Shown one piece after another: positions 9,262 through 17,454 of a stretch of DNA of 64,000 nucleotides. The position numbers and the translations under genes were made by a program. The stretch covers positions 9,523-73,522 of the forward strand of contig DHVZ01000057.1 of assembly GCA_002412925.1 (NCBI GenBank), in the 5' to 3' direction. How positions within the stretch are numbered: the first letter of the stretch is position 1; every line of letters begins with the position of its first letter. This DNA comes from Anaerolineales bacterium UBA5195 (GTDB lineage Bacteria > Chloroflexota > Anaerolineae > Anaerolineales > Villigracilaceae). Under the pieces are notes generated by a model that did no database searches, had not been told where the DNA came from, and was given only the letters and a program-made list of their open reading frames with translations.

Positions 9262-9267
9262 TATAAT
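9262..9267 (+). promoter_or_regulatory. -10 box of ssrA
   Basis: TATAAT, 14 nt before the mature 5' end of tmRNA, consistent with a short precursor leader removed by RNase P. Confidence 0.6.
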
Positions 9268-9281
9268 AACTTTAACATTTT

Positions 9282-9678
9282 GGGGATGCCAGGCTTCGAC
9301 GGGAGAGGCTGGCTCCGGAATGCGGGCCGAGAGGTGCCGAACTCGAAAAATCAGCACAAAAAATCAAGTGCCAACCGCACTTCCTACGCCGCTATGCCCC
9401 TCGCTGCCTAATCAGCAGTAGAGAGTAAACGGCCCGTCTCAAATGAGGCGGCGTTCACCGTTCCCGCTCTCCGCCCGGAGAACGAGTGGGCGAAACAATG
9501 GCAGAGTGCCGCACCGCCACGTCACTAACGGTGTGAAAGAGGGCTTTCGGGCCTGAGTGAATGGCCGCAGGTGAATTTTGCCGGATGAGTTGCCTGCGGC
9601 GACACGATCAACCGGCTACGCTCGTAGATTTCCGGTGGTCGATTCTTTCGGACGCGGGTTCGATTCCCGCCATCTCCA
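9282..9678 (+). ncRNA. ssrA: Transfer-messenger RNA (tmRNA)
   Basis: One-piece tmRNA that rescues stalled ribosomes. The 5' end GGGGATG pairs with CATCTCC at 9671-9677 to form the acceptor stem. A T-arm with TTCGATTCC is next to it, and A9678 is the discriminator. CCA is not encoded. The tag frame runs 9370-9411 and encodes ANRTSYAAMPLAA followed by TAA, ending in the LAA degron recognised by ClpXP-type proteases. The length of 397 nt is ordinary for the family, and a terminator follows directly. Confidence 0.95.
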
Positions 9679-9686
9679 CTCTCCAC

Positions 9687-9713
9687 AAAAGCGCGCCTCA
9701 CTGGCGCGTTTTT
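9687..9713 (+). terminator. Terminator of ssrA
   Basis: The stem CGCGCC/GGCGCG with loop TCACT is followed by five T, 9 nt after the tmRNA 3' end. Confidence 0.85.
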
Positions 9714-9919
9714 GGTCCTGACGGGGTCCCCATTCAGGGGATGACATTCGATTCCCGCAAGACAGCGAACAGGCAGGATAATCCTGGTGCCCCAATTACA
9801 GAGTACTGCGTATGTAATGAAAGTACTATTTTTCTCAAACTGAAATTCAGGCACGCTTATGCTAAAATGGGTTTACGTGAGTCCTTGACTCAATTCCATC
9901 ATATCCAGAGGAGAGAGCT

Positions 9920-10711
9920 ATGAAAACATTACGCCCGGTATTCATTGTTGTTTTGCTTGTGCTGATGGTCGGAATGGCTTGTAGTATTGGCACGCCCGCA
10001 AAACCAACCCAGGCCCCTGTTCCTACTGAACCGCCTGTCAAACCGACGGTTGAGGAACCCCCCACTGTGGAGCTGCCCACCGAGGAGCCAGCCCCCACCG
10101 AGATCCCGCCCACTGAGGCTCCACCCGTTAATGAAAAATTCTTCACCGAAGAGTTCGACCAGGATCCCGGCAGCAATTGGGAATTTACCGTTCTTGGACC
10201 AAACTCTGCAGAGAATGCGGCCAAGGCCACTTACAGCTTTGATTCGGGCCTGATGATTTTCAATATCGATTTCAAACAACTGTATGCGTATTACATGTAT
10301 GAAGCGCAATCCTACGACAACGTTCGCGTGGATATGCGTTTTGAAAATCGCGGGGCCAACAGCCAGAATATAAGCCTGGTCTGCCGGGCCAGCGACGAAG
10401 GCTGGTATGAATTTAGCGTAGGCAGCGATGGACTCTGGTATCTCTATGCGCATACTCCAAAGGATGGCTTTATAACCATCAAGAATGGCGGCTCAAAAGC
10501 TGTCAAGCAGGGCAAGGCTGTCAACGAGTATGGCCTGGCATGCAATAAAGAGAAGATCGGTTTATTCATCAACGGACAGGAAGTTCGGGACAGCCCCTTC
10601 GTAGAAAAAAAGTTTGCCTTGCGCAGAGGCACCGTTGGGTTTAATGTTTCATCAATCAATGTCATCCCCGTCAAGGTCGAAGTGGATTGGTTCCAAATTA
10701 GCGAACCATAA
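9920..10711 (+). CDS. Lipoprotein with jelly-roll-like domain
   Basis: 263 residues. The signal peptide ends in lipobox MVGMAC (Cys about 21). A Pro/Glu/Thr-rich spacer runs to about residue 72, then a beta-rich domain of about 190 residues. Features such as FTEEFDQDPGSNWEF and VDWFQISEP resemble LamG/concanavalin-type carbohydrate-binding folds. It is likely anchored outside the membrane and may bind polysaccharide; this is inference. An upstream TAAAAT box and the ribosome-binding site AGAGGAGAG support the start. Confidence 0.72.
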   Translation: MKTLRPVFIVVLLVLMVGMACSIGTPAKPTQAPVPTEPPVKPTVEEPPTVELPTEEPAPTEIPPTEAPPVNEKFFTEEFDQDPGSNWEFTVLGPNSAENAAKATYSFDSGLMIFNIDFKQLYAYYMYEAQSYDNVRVDMRFENRGANSQNISLVCRASDEGWYEFSVGSDGLWYLYAHTPKDGFITIKNGGSKAVKQGKAVNEYGLACNKEKIGLFINGQEVRDSPFVEKKFALRRGTVGFNVSSINVIPVKVEVDWFQISEP

Positions 10712-10741
10712 ACCAGTTGACCAAGAAATTCACACAAGACC

Positions 10742-10781
10742 AACCTTGCGAAGGAAATCAAACCTTCGCAAGGTTTTTTTG
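10742..10781 (+). terminator. Intrinsic terminator
   Basis: A 13-bp stem (10742-10754 with 10763-10775) with an 8-nt loop and seven T, after the lipoprotein gene. Confidence 0.9.
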
Positions 10782-10895
10782 CCGCTTTTATTTTTTCTAT
10801 GCGGCGTTAACGTATTTCTATTATTCATCGATTATCCTACAGCTGTAAAACGAAAAAATAAAACAGGAATCATAACGAATTAAGGAGATATAGCC

Positions 10896-12791
10896 ATGGG
10901 AAAAATCATCGGCATTGACCTCGGCACCACGAACAGCGTTGTGGCTGTCATGGAAGGCGGTCAACCCACCGTTATCACTACCGCAGAAGGCGGGCGTTTA
11001 TGCCCGTCCGTCGTCGCCTTCAGCAAGAATGGCGAACGCATGGTCGGTCAAACTGCCAAGCGCCAGACCGTGATTAACTCAGAAAATACCATCTATTCCA
11101 TCAAGCGTTTTATTGGCCGCCGTTTCGAAGAAACAGAGACCGAGCGCAAAATGGTACCCTACAGTGTCATCGAAGGCCCAACGGATGACGTCCGCGTCAA
11201 AGTGCCGATTACCGGCAAGGAATACAGCCCGCAGGAAATCTCGGCCATGATCCTGGCCAAGCTCAAAGCGGATGCGGAAGCTTACCTGGGCGAAGCCGTT
11301 ACCGAGGCAGTCATCACCGTCCCGGCCTATTTCAACGACAGCCAGCGCCAAGCCACCAAAGACGCCGGGCGCATCGCCGGGCTGGATGTGAAACGCATCA
11401 TCAACGAGCCGACCGCCTCTGCGCTGGCTTATGGCCTCGACAAGAAATCCAACGAAACCATCCTGGTTTTTGACCTGGGCGGCGGCACCTTCGATGTTTC
11501 CATCCTGGAAGTTGGCGAAGGTGTGATCGAAGTCAAAGCCACCAACGGTGATACTCACCTGGGCGGCGATGACTGGGATCAGCGCGTCACCACCTGGGCG
11601 GCAGATGAATTCCAGAAAATGGAAGGCATCGACTTGCGCAATGACCGCCAGGCGCTCCAGCGCTTGCGCGAAGCTGCTGAAAAGGCCAAAATCGAGCTTT
11701 CCACCATGATGGAAACTGAAATCAACCTGCCCTACATCACCGCCGACGCCAGCGGCCCCAAGCACCTTGTGCTGAAATTGACACGCGCCAAGTTCGAATC
11801 CATGACCGAAGACTTGCTCCAGCGCTGTGTACACCCCTTCGAAAACGCACTCAAGGATGCCGGGCTTAAATCTGGGGACCTGCACGAAGTTGTCCTGGTG
11901 GGCGGTTCCACCCGCATGCCGATGGTCTCCGACCTGGTCCGCAAGCTGACCGGCAAAGACCCCAATAAATCCGTCAACCCCGACGAAGTCGTGGCCGTCG
12001 GCGCGGCCATCCAGGGCGGCGTCTTGGGCGGCGAAGTGCGTGACATCCTGTTGCTCGACGTGACCCCGCTTTCGTTGGGTGTCGAAACCCTGGGCAGCGT
12101 GATGACCAAGATGATCGAACGCAACACCACCATCCCGGTCAAAAAGACCGAAACCTACTCCACCGCCGCCGATGGGCAAACCGCCGTCGACATCCACATC
12201 CTGCAGGGCGAACGCCCGATGGCAGGCGACAACATGAGCCTGGGCCGCTTCCGCCTGGATGGCATTCCCCCGGCTCCGCGCGGCATTCCGCAGGTGGAAG
12301 TTACCTTCGATATCGACGCCAACGGCATCCTGCACGTCACCGCGCGGGATAAGGCCACCGGCAAGGAACAAAAAATCACTGTTACAGCTTCGACCAATTT
12401 GAACAAGAGCGAAATCGACCGCATGGTGACAGAATCACAGGCGCATGAAGCCGAAGACAAGAAGCGCAAAGAACTGATCGAAGCGCGCAATATTGCCGAC
12501 AGCTTAATTTACCAGGTCGAAAAAGCCATGCGCGATCTGGGCGAAAAGCTCAGTTCCGCCGAACGCGGCGAAGTGGAAGCCAAGGTCAACGATCTTAAAA
12601 CCGCGCTAACCGGCGAAGAGGCTGCGCCCATCACCAAAGCCAGCGAAGACCTGCAAAAATCCTTCTATGCCCTGAGCGAAAAGCTTTACGGCCAACAGGG
12701 ACAACCCCAGCCTGAGGGCGCGGAGGGGCCAGCCACACCGCCGCCTGCTGGTGACGGGGATGTCATTGACGGAGAAGTGAAGGACGCGTAG
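10896..12791 (+). CDS. dnaK: Chaperone DnaK (Hsp70)
   Basis: 631 residues, full family length. It is an ATP-driven protein-folding chaperone of the cytoplasm. The actin-like ATPase domain carries GIDLGTTNS at residues 5-13 and the phosphate-binding DLGGGTFDVSI near 195. The substrate-binding domain follows, then a helical lid and an acidic Pro/Gly-rich tail. AAGGAGATAT is an excellent ribosome-binding site. grpE and dnaJ are not adjacent, and I find no CIRCE element upstream, so HrcA control is not supported here. Confidence 0.97.
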   Translation: MGKIIGIDLGTTNSVVAVMEGGQPTVITTAEGGRLCPSVVAFSKNGERMVGQTAKRQTVINSENTIYSIKRFIGRRFEETETERKMVPYSVIEGPTDDVRVKVPITGKEYSPQEISAMILAKLKADAEAYLGEAVTEAVITVPAYFNDSQRQATKDAGRIAGLDVKRIINEPTASALAYGLDKKSNETILVFDLGGGTFDVSILEVGEGVIEVKATNGDTHLGGDDWDQRVTTWAADEFQKMEGIDLRNDRQALQRLREAAEKAKIELSTMMETEINLPYITADASGPKHLVLKLTRAKFESMTEDLLQRCVHPFENALKDAGLKSGDLHEVVLVGGSTRMPMVSDLVRKLTGKDPNKSVNPDEVVAVGAAIQGGVLGGEVRDILLLDVTPLSLGVETLGSVMTKMIERNTTIPVKKTETYSTAADGQTAVDIHILQGERPMAGDNMSLGRFRLDGIPPAPRGIPQVEVTFDIDANGILHVTARDKATGKEQKITVTASTNLNKSEIDRMVTESQAHEAEDKKRKELIEARNIADSLIYQVEKAMRDLGEKLSSAERGEVEAKVNDLKTALTGEEAAPITKASEDLQKSFYALSEKLYGQQGQPQPEGAEGPATPPPAGDGDVIDGEVKDA

Positions 12792-12827
12792 AGCGTACAA
12801 TTAGAAAATATCAACCAATGACGGCAA

Positions 12828-12855
12828 CCTCCTTGAGGAGGCTGCCGTCATTTTT
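12828..12855 (+). terminator. Terminator after dnaK
   Basis: ATGACGGCA(A)CCTCC pairs with GGAGGCTGCCGTCAT around a TTGA loop, followed by five T. Confidence 0.88.
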
Positions 12856-12906
12856 GTTGTTTAAAAAACATCCACCGCCATTAATGTTATTCACCTCGCA
12901 TATTTG

Positions 12907-12998
12907 GATAATAAGTAGTTCACAAAACATCTTAAAAAAAACCGATTTTTGGTATGTATCGGAAATTCTCCCAACTTTCGTGAAGTACTGATAATGAA
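12907..12998. repeat. TCAGTANTTCAC-family inverted repeat
   Basis: The left arm around AGTAGTTCACAAAA and the right arm TTTCGTGAAGTACTGATAAT face each other about 90 bp apart. The internal stretch ATCTTAAAAAAAACCGAT is similar to that at 3972-3990. It looks like a decayed small mobile element. Confidence 0.6.
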
Positions 12999-13079
12999 TT
13001 TGGTACATTTGCGCCAAAAAGACGAAGTGAAAAAACTAGAGCAGAAGTGGATAACCTGGAACACCGGGTGAATTACGAA

Positions 13080-13171
13080 CAGTCCTTCTGTCAGAAACAA
13101 TAATCGGGCGAAAAAGCCCGCTCAAACCGATGAGAGGGCAGCCATTCCGCGGGAATCTGGCTGCCTTTTTT
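13080..13171 (+). other. Possible small transcript ending in a terminator
   Basis: A small hairpin (CGGGC/GCCCG, 13105-13120) is followed by a strong terminator: GGCAGCC at 13137-13143 pairs with GGCTGCC at 13159-13165, then six T. No open reading frame feeds this terminator, because dnaK already has its own. A small RNA or an element remnant is possible; I recognise no known RNA family. Confidence 0.4.
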
Positions 13172-13225
13172 GGACGGTACTCTATGCCGCGCAGTTGGTG
13201 ATATTTTCTGCCGCGTACTTAGCGG

Positions 13226-13231
13226 TATAAT
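13226..13231 (+). promoter_or_regulatory. TATAAT box of a leaderless gene
   Basis: TATAAT is followed by 7 nt (CGCACCC) and then the ATG at 13239. No ribosome-binding site fits between. Confidence 0.65.
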
Positions 13232-13238
13232 CGCACCC

Positions 13239-14576
13239 ATGTTCAAAAACCGTCCTACCCGCATCCTGTTCTTCGTTATCGGTATCCTGGTGCTGGCTGT
13301 TGCCGTCTACAATATCCCTTTCGTTAACGCAAAACTTTCCCCCAGGCTCGACACCTTGCGAACCCGGGTGGTTTATTTTTTCCGCCCGCCAGATGAAGCC
13401 GTCTTTGTTCCTGAGGCAGCCAGCCAGGAAACAGCCAACCTTCCAGCTCCCCAGGTTCTAAAAATCACGGCCACCCCGCCTGCCATCACGGCTACCTTGC
13501 CTGGCCCAACCGCCACCGCCACCCTGACCCCCACCCCGCTGCCCAAGTCTTTCTCCATCTCAGGCGTTAAATACGTCGATCAGCACAACCGCTGGAACTA
13601 CTGCGGCCCGGCCAACATAACCATGGCACTCAATTTTTGGGACTGGAAAGGCACCCGTGATGACGTGGCAAAAGTCGTTAAACCGGGCATACCCGACACA
13701 AAATTGGATTTCATCCAGCGCGGCAAGACAGACAAGAATGTCATGCCCTACGAAATGGTCGATTTCGTCAACGACAACACCGAATTCCGCGCGTTGCAGC
13801 GCTTCGGCGGCAATATGGAGCTGCTCAAGCGTTTTATATCCGCAGGTTTGCCGGTACTGATCGAAAAAGGGTACTACGAACGTGATTACACCGGAAAAAT
13901 CACCTGGATGGGGCATTATCTCTTTGTGACCGGTTATGACGATACCCGGGGCGGCTTTATCGTCCAGGATGCTTACCTGATACCCGGCAAAGACCTGCTC
14001 AGCAAGTATGACATTTTCGAGGAAGGCTGGCGCGGTTTTAACTACCTGTTCATGATTGTCTACCCACCCAATCGCGAACAAGAAGTTTATCGACTGCTCA
14101 GCGATTGGGGTGACCCGAAATGGGCCAGCCAGCATGCACTCGAGATTGCCAATGAAGAAGTTAAAACGACAACCGGCATCGACGCATTCTTCGCCTGGTT
14201 CAATAAGGGTACCAGTCATCTCCAACTTGACCAGAACGAAGCGGCCGCCAAGGCTTTCGATCAGGCTTTCAAAGTCTATGCAACTCTCGGAAAAGATGAA
14301 AAGCAGCGCCCCTACCGCATGATGTGGTACCAGACCTGGCCTTATTTCGCCTACTTCCGCACTGGCCGCTATCAGGATGTAATTGACCTGGCCAACGCGA
14401 CCTTTAAAACCATTGATAAACCCACCCTCGAGGAAAGCCTGTACTGGCGCGGGATGGCTGAACTGGCCCTGGGGAACACCGCCGCCGCCATCCAGGATTT
14501 CCGCGCTTCGGTTTATTACAATCCCAACTTTGGCCCCGGCCTGAGCCAGCTTAATTCGCTGGGCGTCACTCCATGA
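13239..14576 (+). CDS. C39-like cysteine peptidase with TPR-like tail
   Basis: 445 residues. An N-terminal membrane anchor (about 8-27) and a Pro/Thr-rich linker (70-102) are followed by a peptidase C39_2-type papain fold. Apparent catalytic residues are Cys122 (NYCGPANI), His226 (GHYLFVTGY) and Asp244 (VQDAYL), with Gln115 able to complete the oxyanion hole. The C-terminal third is helical and TPR-like (GTSHLQLDQNEAAAKAFDQA). It probably acts on peptides or peptide cross-links outside the membrane. The leaderless TATAAT fixes the start at 13239. Confidence 0.82.
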   Translation: MFKNRPTRILFFVIGILVLAVAVYNIPFVNAKLSPRLDTLRTRVVYFFRPPDEAVFVPEAASQETANLPAPQVLKITATPPAITATLPGPTATATLTPTPLPKSFSISGVKYVDQHNRWNYCGPANITMALNFWDWKGTRDDVAKVVKPGIPDTKLDFIQRGKTDKNVMPYEMVDFVNDNTEFRALQRFGGNMELLKRFISAGLPVLIEKGYYERDYTGKITWMGHYLFVTGYDDTRGGFIVQDAYLIPGKDLLSKYDIFEEGWRGFNYLFMIVYPPNREQEVYRLLSDWGDPKWASQHALEIANEEVKTTTGIDAFFAWFNKGTSHLQLDQNEAAAKAFDQAFKVYATLGKDEKQRPYRMMWYQTWPYFAYFRTGRYQDVIDLANATFKTIDKPTLEESLYWRGMAELALGNTAAAIQDFRASVYYNPNFGPGLSQLNSLGVTP

Positions 14577-14580
14577 TCCC

Positions 14581-15858
14581 ATGAAGCTCCTCCATTTTGC
14601 CGACGCGCACATCGATATGGCCAACTACGGCCGCCACGACCCACAGACAGGACTTCCGCTGCGGGTGCTCGATTTTCTCAAGTCGCTGGACACCATTATC
14701 GACACAGCCATCGACGAGAAAGTCGATCTGGTCATTTTTGCCGGAGACGCTTACAAAGACCGCGCCCCGGCCCCCACCTTCCAGCGCGAGTGGGGCAAAC
14801 GGATCATGCGTCTCTCGGAGGCGAAAATCCCAACCCTGCTGCTGATTGGCAATCACGACCTTTCCCCATCCATCGGGCGCGCCAATGCCGTCCAGGAATT
14901 CGACACCCTGCAAGTGCCGTATGTGCGCGTGATCGCAAAACCCGGACTGGTAACGGCGCAGCAGTTGGGAATTCCCGCGCAAGTGATTGGCCTGCCGTGG
15001 GTTTCGCGCTCCGGCTTGATGGCCGCCATTGAAACAGAAGAAGTCGCCCCGGCGGAAATTTTCTCAGAAATCGAGGCGCGGCTGACAGAGCTGGTGCAGG
15101 GCTATCTCGAAAAGATTGATCCTGCGCTACCGGTCATCCTGACGGCGCATACTTCCGTTCAAGGCGCAACCTATGGCGCAGAACGCATGGTCATGCTCGG
15201 CGCAGACCTGGTTTTGCCAGGATCACTCGTCAGGGACCCCAGGCTCGATTATGTGGCGCTCGGCCACATCCACAAGCCGCAGAACTTGAACGGCCCAGGG
15301 CCTGATCCGAAAGATGAAACAATCTACGCGCACCCGCCAGTCATCTATCCTGGCTCGATTGAGCGCGTCGACTTTGGCGAGGCTCACGACAATAAGTTTT
15401 TCATCGTTGCCGAAGTTGAGCGTGGCAAGACCAATGTGGAATGGCGCAAGCTGAAAGGCATTCGCCCATTTGTGGAAGCCTACCTCAAGCTCGAGTCAGC
15501 CGAAAACGTGAGTGACCAACTCAAGGCGGCGCTGCCAGCGGCAAAAATAATCAAGGAGGCCATCGTCAAGCTGACGGTGGAATATCCGCGTGATTTCGAG
15601 AAGCTGATCAACGAAGCTGAAATCCGCGCACACGCCGCCGAAGCGTTCGAGTTTCATCTCGTCAAGCGCCCGCAAATGGAAAATCGCGTGCGCCTCGCTG
15701 ACGGGCAAAACATTGCCAGCCTTTCACCGCTTGAATTACTTGAAAAGTACTGGGAAGCCAGCCATACAGACGCCGTGGAAGTGGACGTCCTGCAAAAGCT
15801 GGCCGGCCAGGTATTAAGCGATGAAAACGAGGCAACCATCTCTGAAGAGCCAGGCTGA
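14581..15858 (+). CDS. sbcD: SbcD-type DNA repair exonuclease
   Basis: 425-residue Mre11/SbcD-family metallophosphoesterase. Metal-binding motifs run in order: HFADAHID (5-12), FAGDAYKDR (near 58), IGNHDLS (near 95), LTAHTS and LGHIHKPQ. A C-terminal capping domain follows. With the ATPase SbcC it would open and trim DNA ends and hairpins, but no sbcC is next to it here. It starts 4 nt after the peptidase gene, so the two are probably cotranscribed. Confidence 0.85.
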   Translation: MKLLHFADAHIDMANYGRHDPQTGLPLRVLDFLKSLDTIIDTAIDEKVDLVIFAGDAYKDRAPAPTFQREWGKRIMRLSEAKIPTLLLIGNHDLSPSIGRANAVQEFDTLQVPYVRVIAKPGLVTAQQLGIPAQVIGLPWVSRSGLMAAIETEEVAPAEIFSEIEARLTELVQGYLEKIDPALPVILTAHTSVQGATYGAERMVMLGADLVLPGSLVRDPRLDYVALGHIHKPQNLNGPGPDPKDETIYAHPPVIYPGSIERVDFGEAHDNKFFIVAEVERGKTNVEWRKLKGIRPFVEAYLKLESAENVSDQLKAALPAAKIIKEAIVKLTVEYPRDFEKLINEAEIRAHAAEAFEFHLVKRPQMENRVRLADGQNIASLSPLELLEKYWEASHTDAVEVDVLQKLAGQVLSDENEATISEEPG

Positions 15859-15990
15859 GAAGACCCGAGTAAACGGTCAAAACGGCTGCGGGGGAGTCTG
15901 GCGAAGGCCGTACCAAATTCCAGCGGGAGCGCCATCCTACTGTCACGAAACTGCTATGCTAAATAAAAAGTTTCAGCGTATCTTCATGGC

Positions 15991-16716
15991 ATGCGCTGGA
16001 TTTACATTTCCCCACACTTTGATGATGCCGTGCTTTCCTGTGGCGGCTTGATCTGGGAACAGACACACAGCGGGATCCCGGTCGAAATCTGGACGGTAAT
16101 GGCTGGAGACCCGCCCCCTGGCCCTGTATCCAATTTAATTACTCGCGATCACGCTAAATGGGAGACGGGCAGTCCCCAGGAAACCGTGGCTCTCCGCCGG
16201 ATCGAGGATCAGAACGCTGCCCGCTGCGTGGGTGCAACGGTCCGCCACCTGAAAATAGTCGACGCGTTGTACCGCCGCACGAAGACCGGCTCCCTGCTCT
16301 ATACACAAAAAGTGTTCAGCCCCATCCACCCACGTGACGCCGGGGTTTTGGAAGAAACCGCGCAGCAAATTGCCGAAAACCTGAACCAGCATGACACGCT
16401 TGTTTGCCCGCTGGCAATCGGCAGTCATGTAGACCATCTCATCACCCGCCAGGCCGTTGAAAAGCTGGGATGCTCGCTCTGGTACTATGCTGAAATACCC
16501 TATGTGCTCAAGGACGAGGCCGAACTTGGCCCGGCCACAACCGGCATGAACGCAAAGACTTTTTTTATTTCTGCACAGGGTCTGGCAGCCTGGCAAAAGG
16601 GCATTGCCGCTCACGCCTCGCAAATCTCCTCTCTGTTCGAGGATCTGCAAGACATGCGCACGCAAATTAAGAACTACCTTTTGTCCAGGAGCGGCCTGAC
16701 AATTTGGGATCGTTAG
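15991..16716 (+). CDS. PIG-L family deacetylase
   Basis: 241 residues. It opens with the zinc site SPHFDDAVLSCGG (His8, Asp10-Asp11) of LmbE/PIG-L enzymes, which remove N-acetyl groups from amino sugars. The third zinc ligand is likely in the SHVDHLIT stretch near residue 150. No signal peptide is seen. The substrate is unknown, and no glycan or mycothiol genes are adjacent. The start gives the canonical N-terminus; no strong ribosome-binding site is seen. Confidence 0.85.
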   Translation: MRWIYISPHFDDAVLSCGGLIWEQTHSGIPVEIWTVMAGDPPPGPVSNLITRDHAKWETGSPQETVALRRIEDQNAARCVGATVRHLKIVDALYRRTKTGSLLYTQKVFSPIHPRDAGVLEETAQQIAENLNQHDTLVCPLAIGSHVDHLITRQAVEKLGCSLWYYAEIPYVLKDEAELGPATTGMNAKTFFISAQGLAAWQKGIAAHASQISSLFEDLQDMRTQIKNYLLSRSGLTIWDR

Positions 16717-16781
16717 GGTCGATTTTCAGATTTCATAAACCCGATTGTGGTACATAAAGCCAAAGACCAAAGAATCGCCGC

Positions 16782-16810
16782 TTGATTTTGGGCGAAATCC
16801 ATGATATATT
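16782..16810 (+). promoter_or_regulatory. Promoter of greA
   Basis: TTGATT (16782-16787) and TATATT (16805-16810) with a 17-nt spacer. A leader hairpin follows at 16846-16871 (GTTGCATC/GATGCAAC), giving a leader of about 80 nt. Confidence 0.6.
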
Positions 16811-16897
16811 AGGCGCACGAAAACAACTTAGCTGTCCGTCATCCAGTTGCATCTCTGAAAAGGGATGCAACATATCTTATAGACAGGGTTTGCCGAT

Positions 16898-17368
16898 ATG
16901 CCTGCAATGTATTTGACAAAAGATGGGTTCCAGAAACTTCAAGATGAGCTCGAGTACCTGCGCACAGCCAAACGCCAGGAAGTTGCCGAGCGACTACATG
17001 AGGCCATGGAAGGCGGCGAACTGATCGAAAACGCCGAATACGAGGCCGCCAAAAATGAACAGGCTTTCGTGGAAGGGCGCATCCAGGAATTGGAAGTTAT
17101 CCTGGCTGCGGCGCATCTGATCGATGATTCTGCTGCTCACCACGATCCAACCCTGGTTCAAGTCGGCGATACGGTTGTCATCCAGGATGAAGACGGCTCG
17201 AGCGAAGAATATACCATCGTTGGCGCGGCAGAAGCCGACCCGCGCGCCGGTAAAATCTCGAACGAATCCCCGCTTGGCAAGGCACTCCTCAACCATCATC
17301 CCGGCGACGAGGTCACTGTGGAAGCGCCTGGCGGTTCTTTCAAAGTGAAAGTTCTGAAGACCACGTAA
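16898..17368 (+). CDS. greA: Transcription elongation factor GreA
   Basis: 156 residues, normal length. The N-terminal antiparallel coiled coil carries the acidic tip (GELIENAEYEAAKNEQ, about 34-49) that enters the RNA polymerase secondary channel and stimulates cleavage of backtracked RNA. A C-terminal FKBP-like domain follows. It lies upstream of lysS, a frequent bacterial pairing, with a terminator-like hairpin between. Confidence 0.95.
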   Translation: MPAMYLTKDGFQKLQDELEYLRTAKRQEVAERLHEAMEGGELIENAEYEAAKNEQAFVEGRIQELEVILAAAHLIDDSAAHHDPTLVQVGDTVVIQDEDGSSEEYTIVGAAEADPRAGKISNESPLGKALLNHHPGDEVTVEAPGGSFKVKVLKTT

Positions 17369-17390
17369 AAGACTGGGGCAATCACTCTAA

Positions 17391-17440
17391 GCCCCGCGCG
17401 CGCCCTGCACCCAAGGGCGCTTTGGCGCGGGACTTTTTTT
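17391..17440 (+). terminator. Terminator/attenuator between greA and lysS
   Basis: A nested GC-rich hairpin (CCCGCGC with GCGCGGG outside, GCGCCCT with AGGGCGC inside) is followed by seven T, just before the lysS ribosome-binding site. Confidence 0.8.
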
Positions 17441-17454
17441 AAACCGGAGAACTT

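Noticed and set aside
9640..9680. tRNA-like T-arm and acceptor
   Set aside because: It is the 3' part of tmRNA, pairing with 9282-9288.
9738..9760. A second TTCGATTCCCGC similar to a T-arm, just after ssrA
   Set aside because: No acceptor or anticodon arms around it; chance or a short duplicate.
10801..10895. CIRCE (HrcA) operator upstream of dnaK
   Set aside because: The TTAGCACTC-N9-GAGTGCTAA inverted repeat is not there.
11079..12371. 430-codon open frame on the minus strand of dnaK
   Set aside because: It mirrors dnaK codon by codon; the GC-rich third positions of dnaK keep the opposite frame open. No start signal or recognisable domain.
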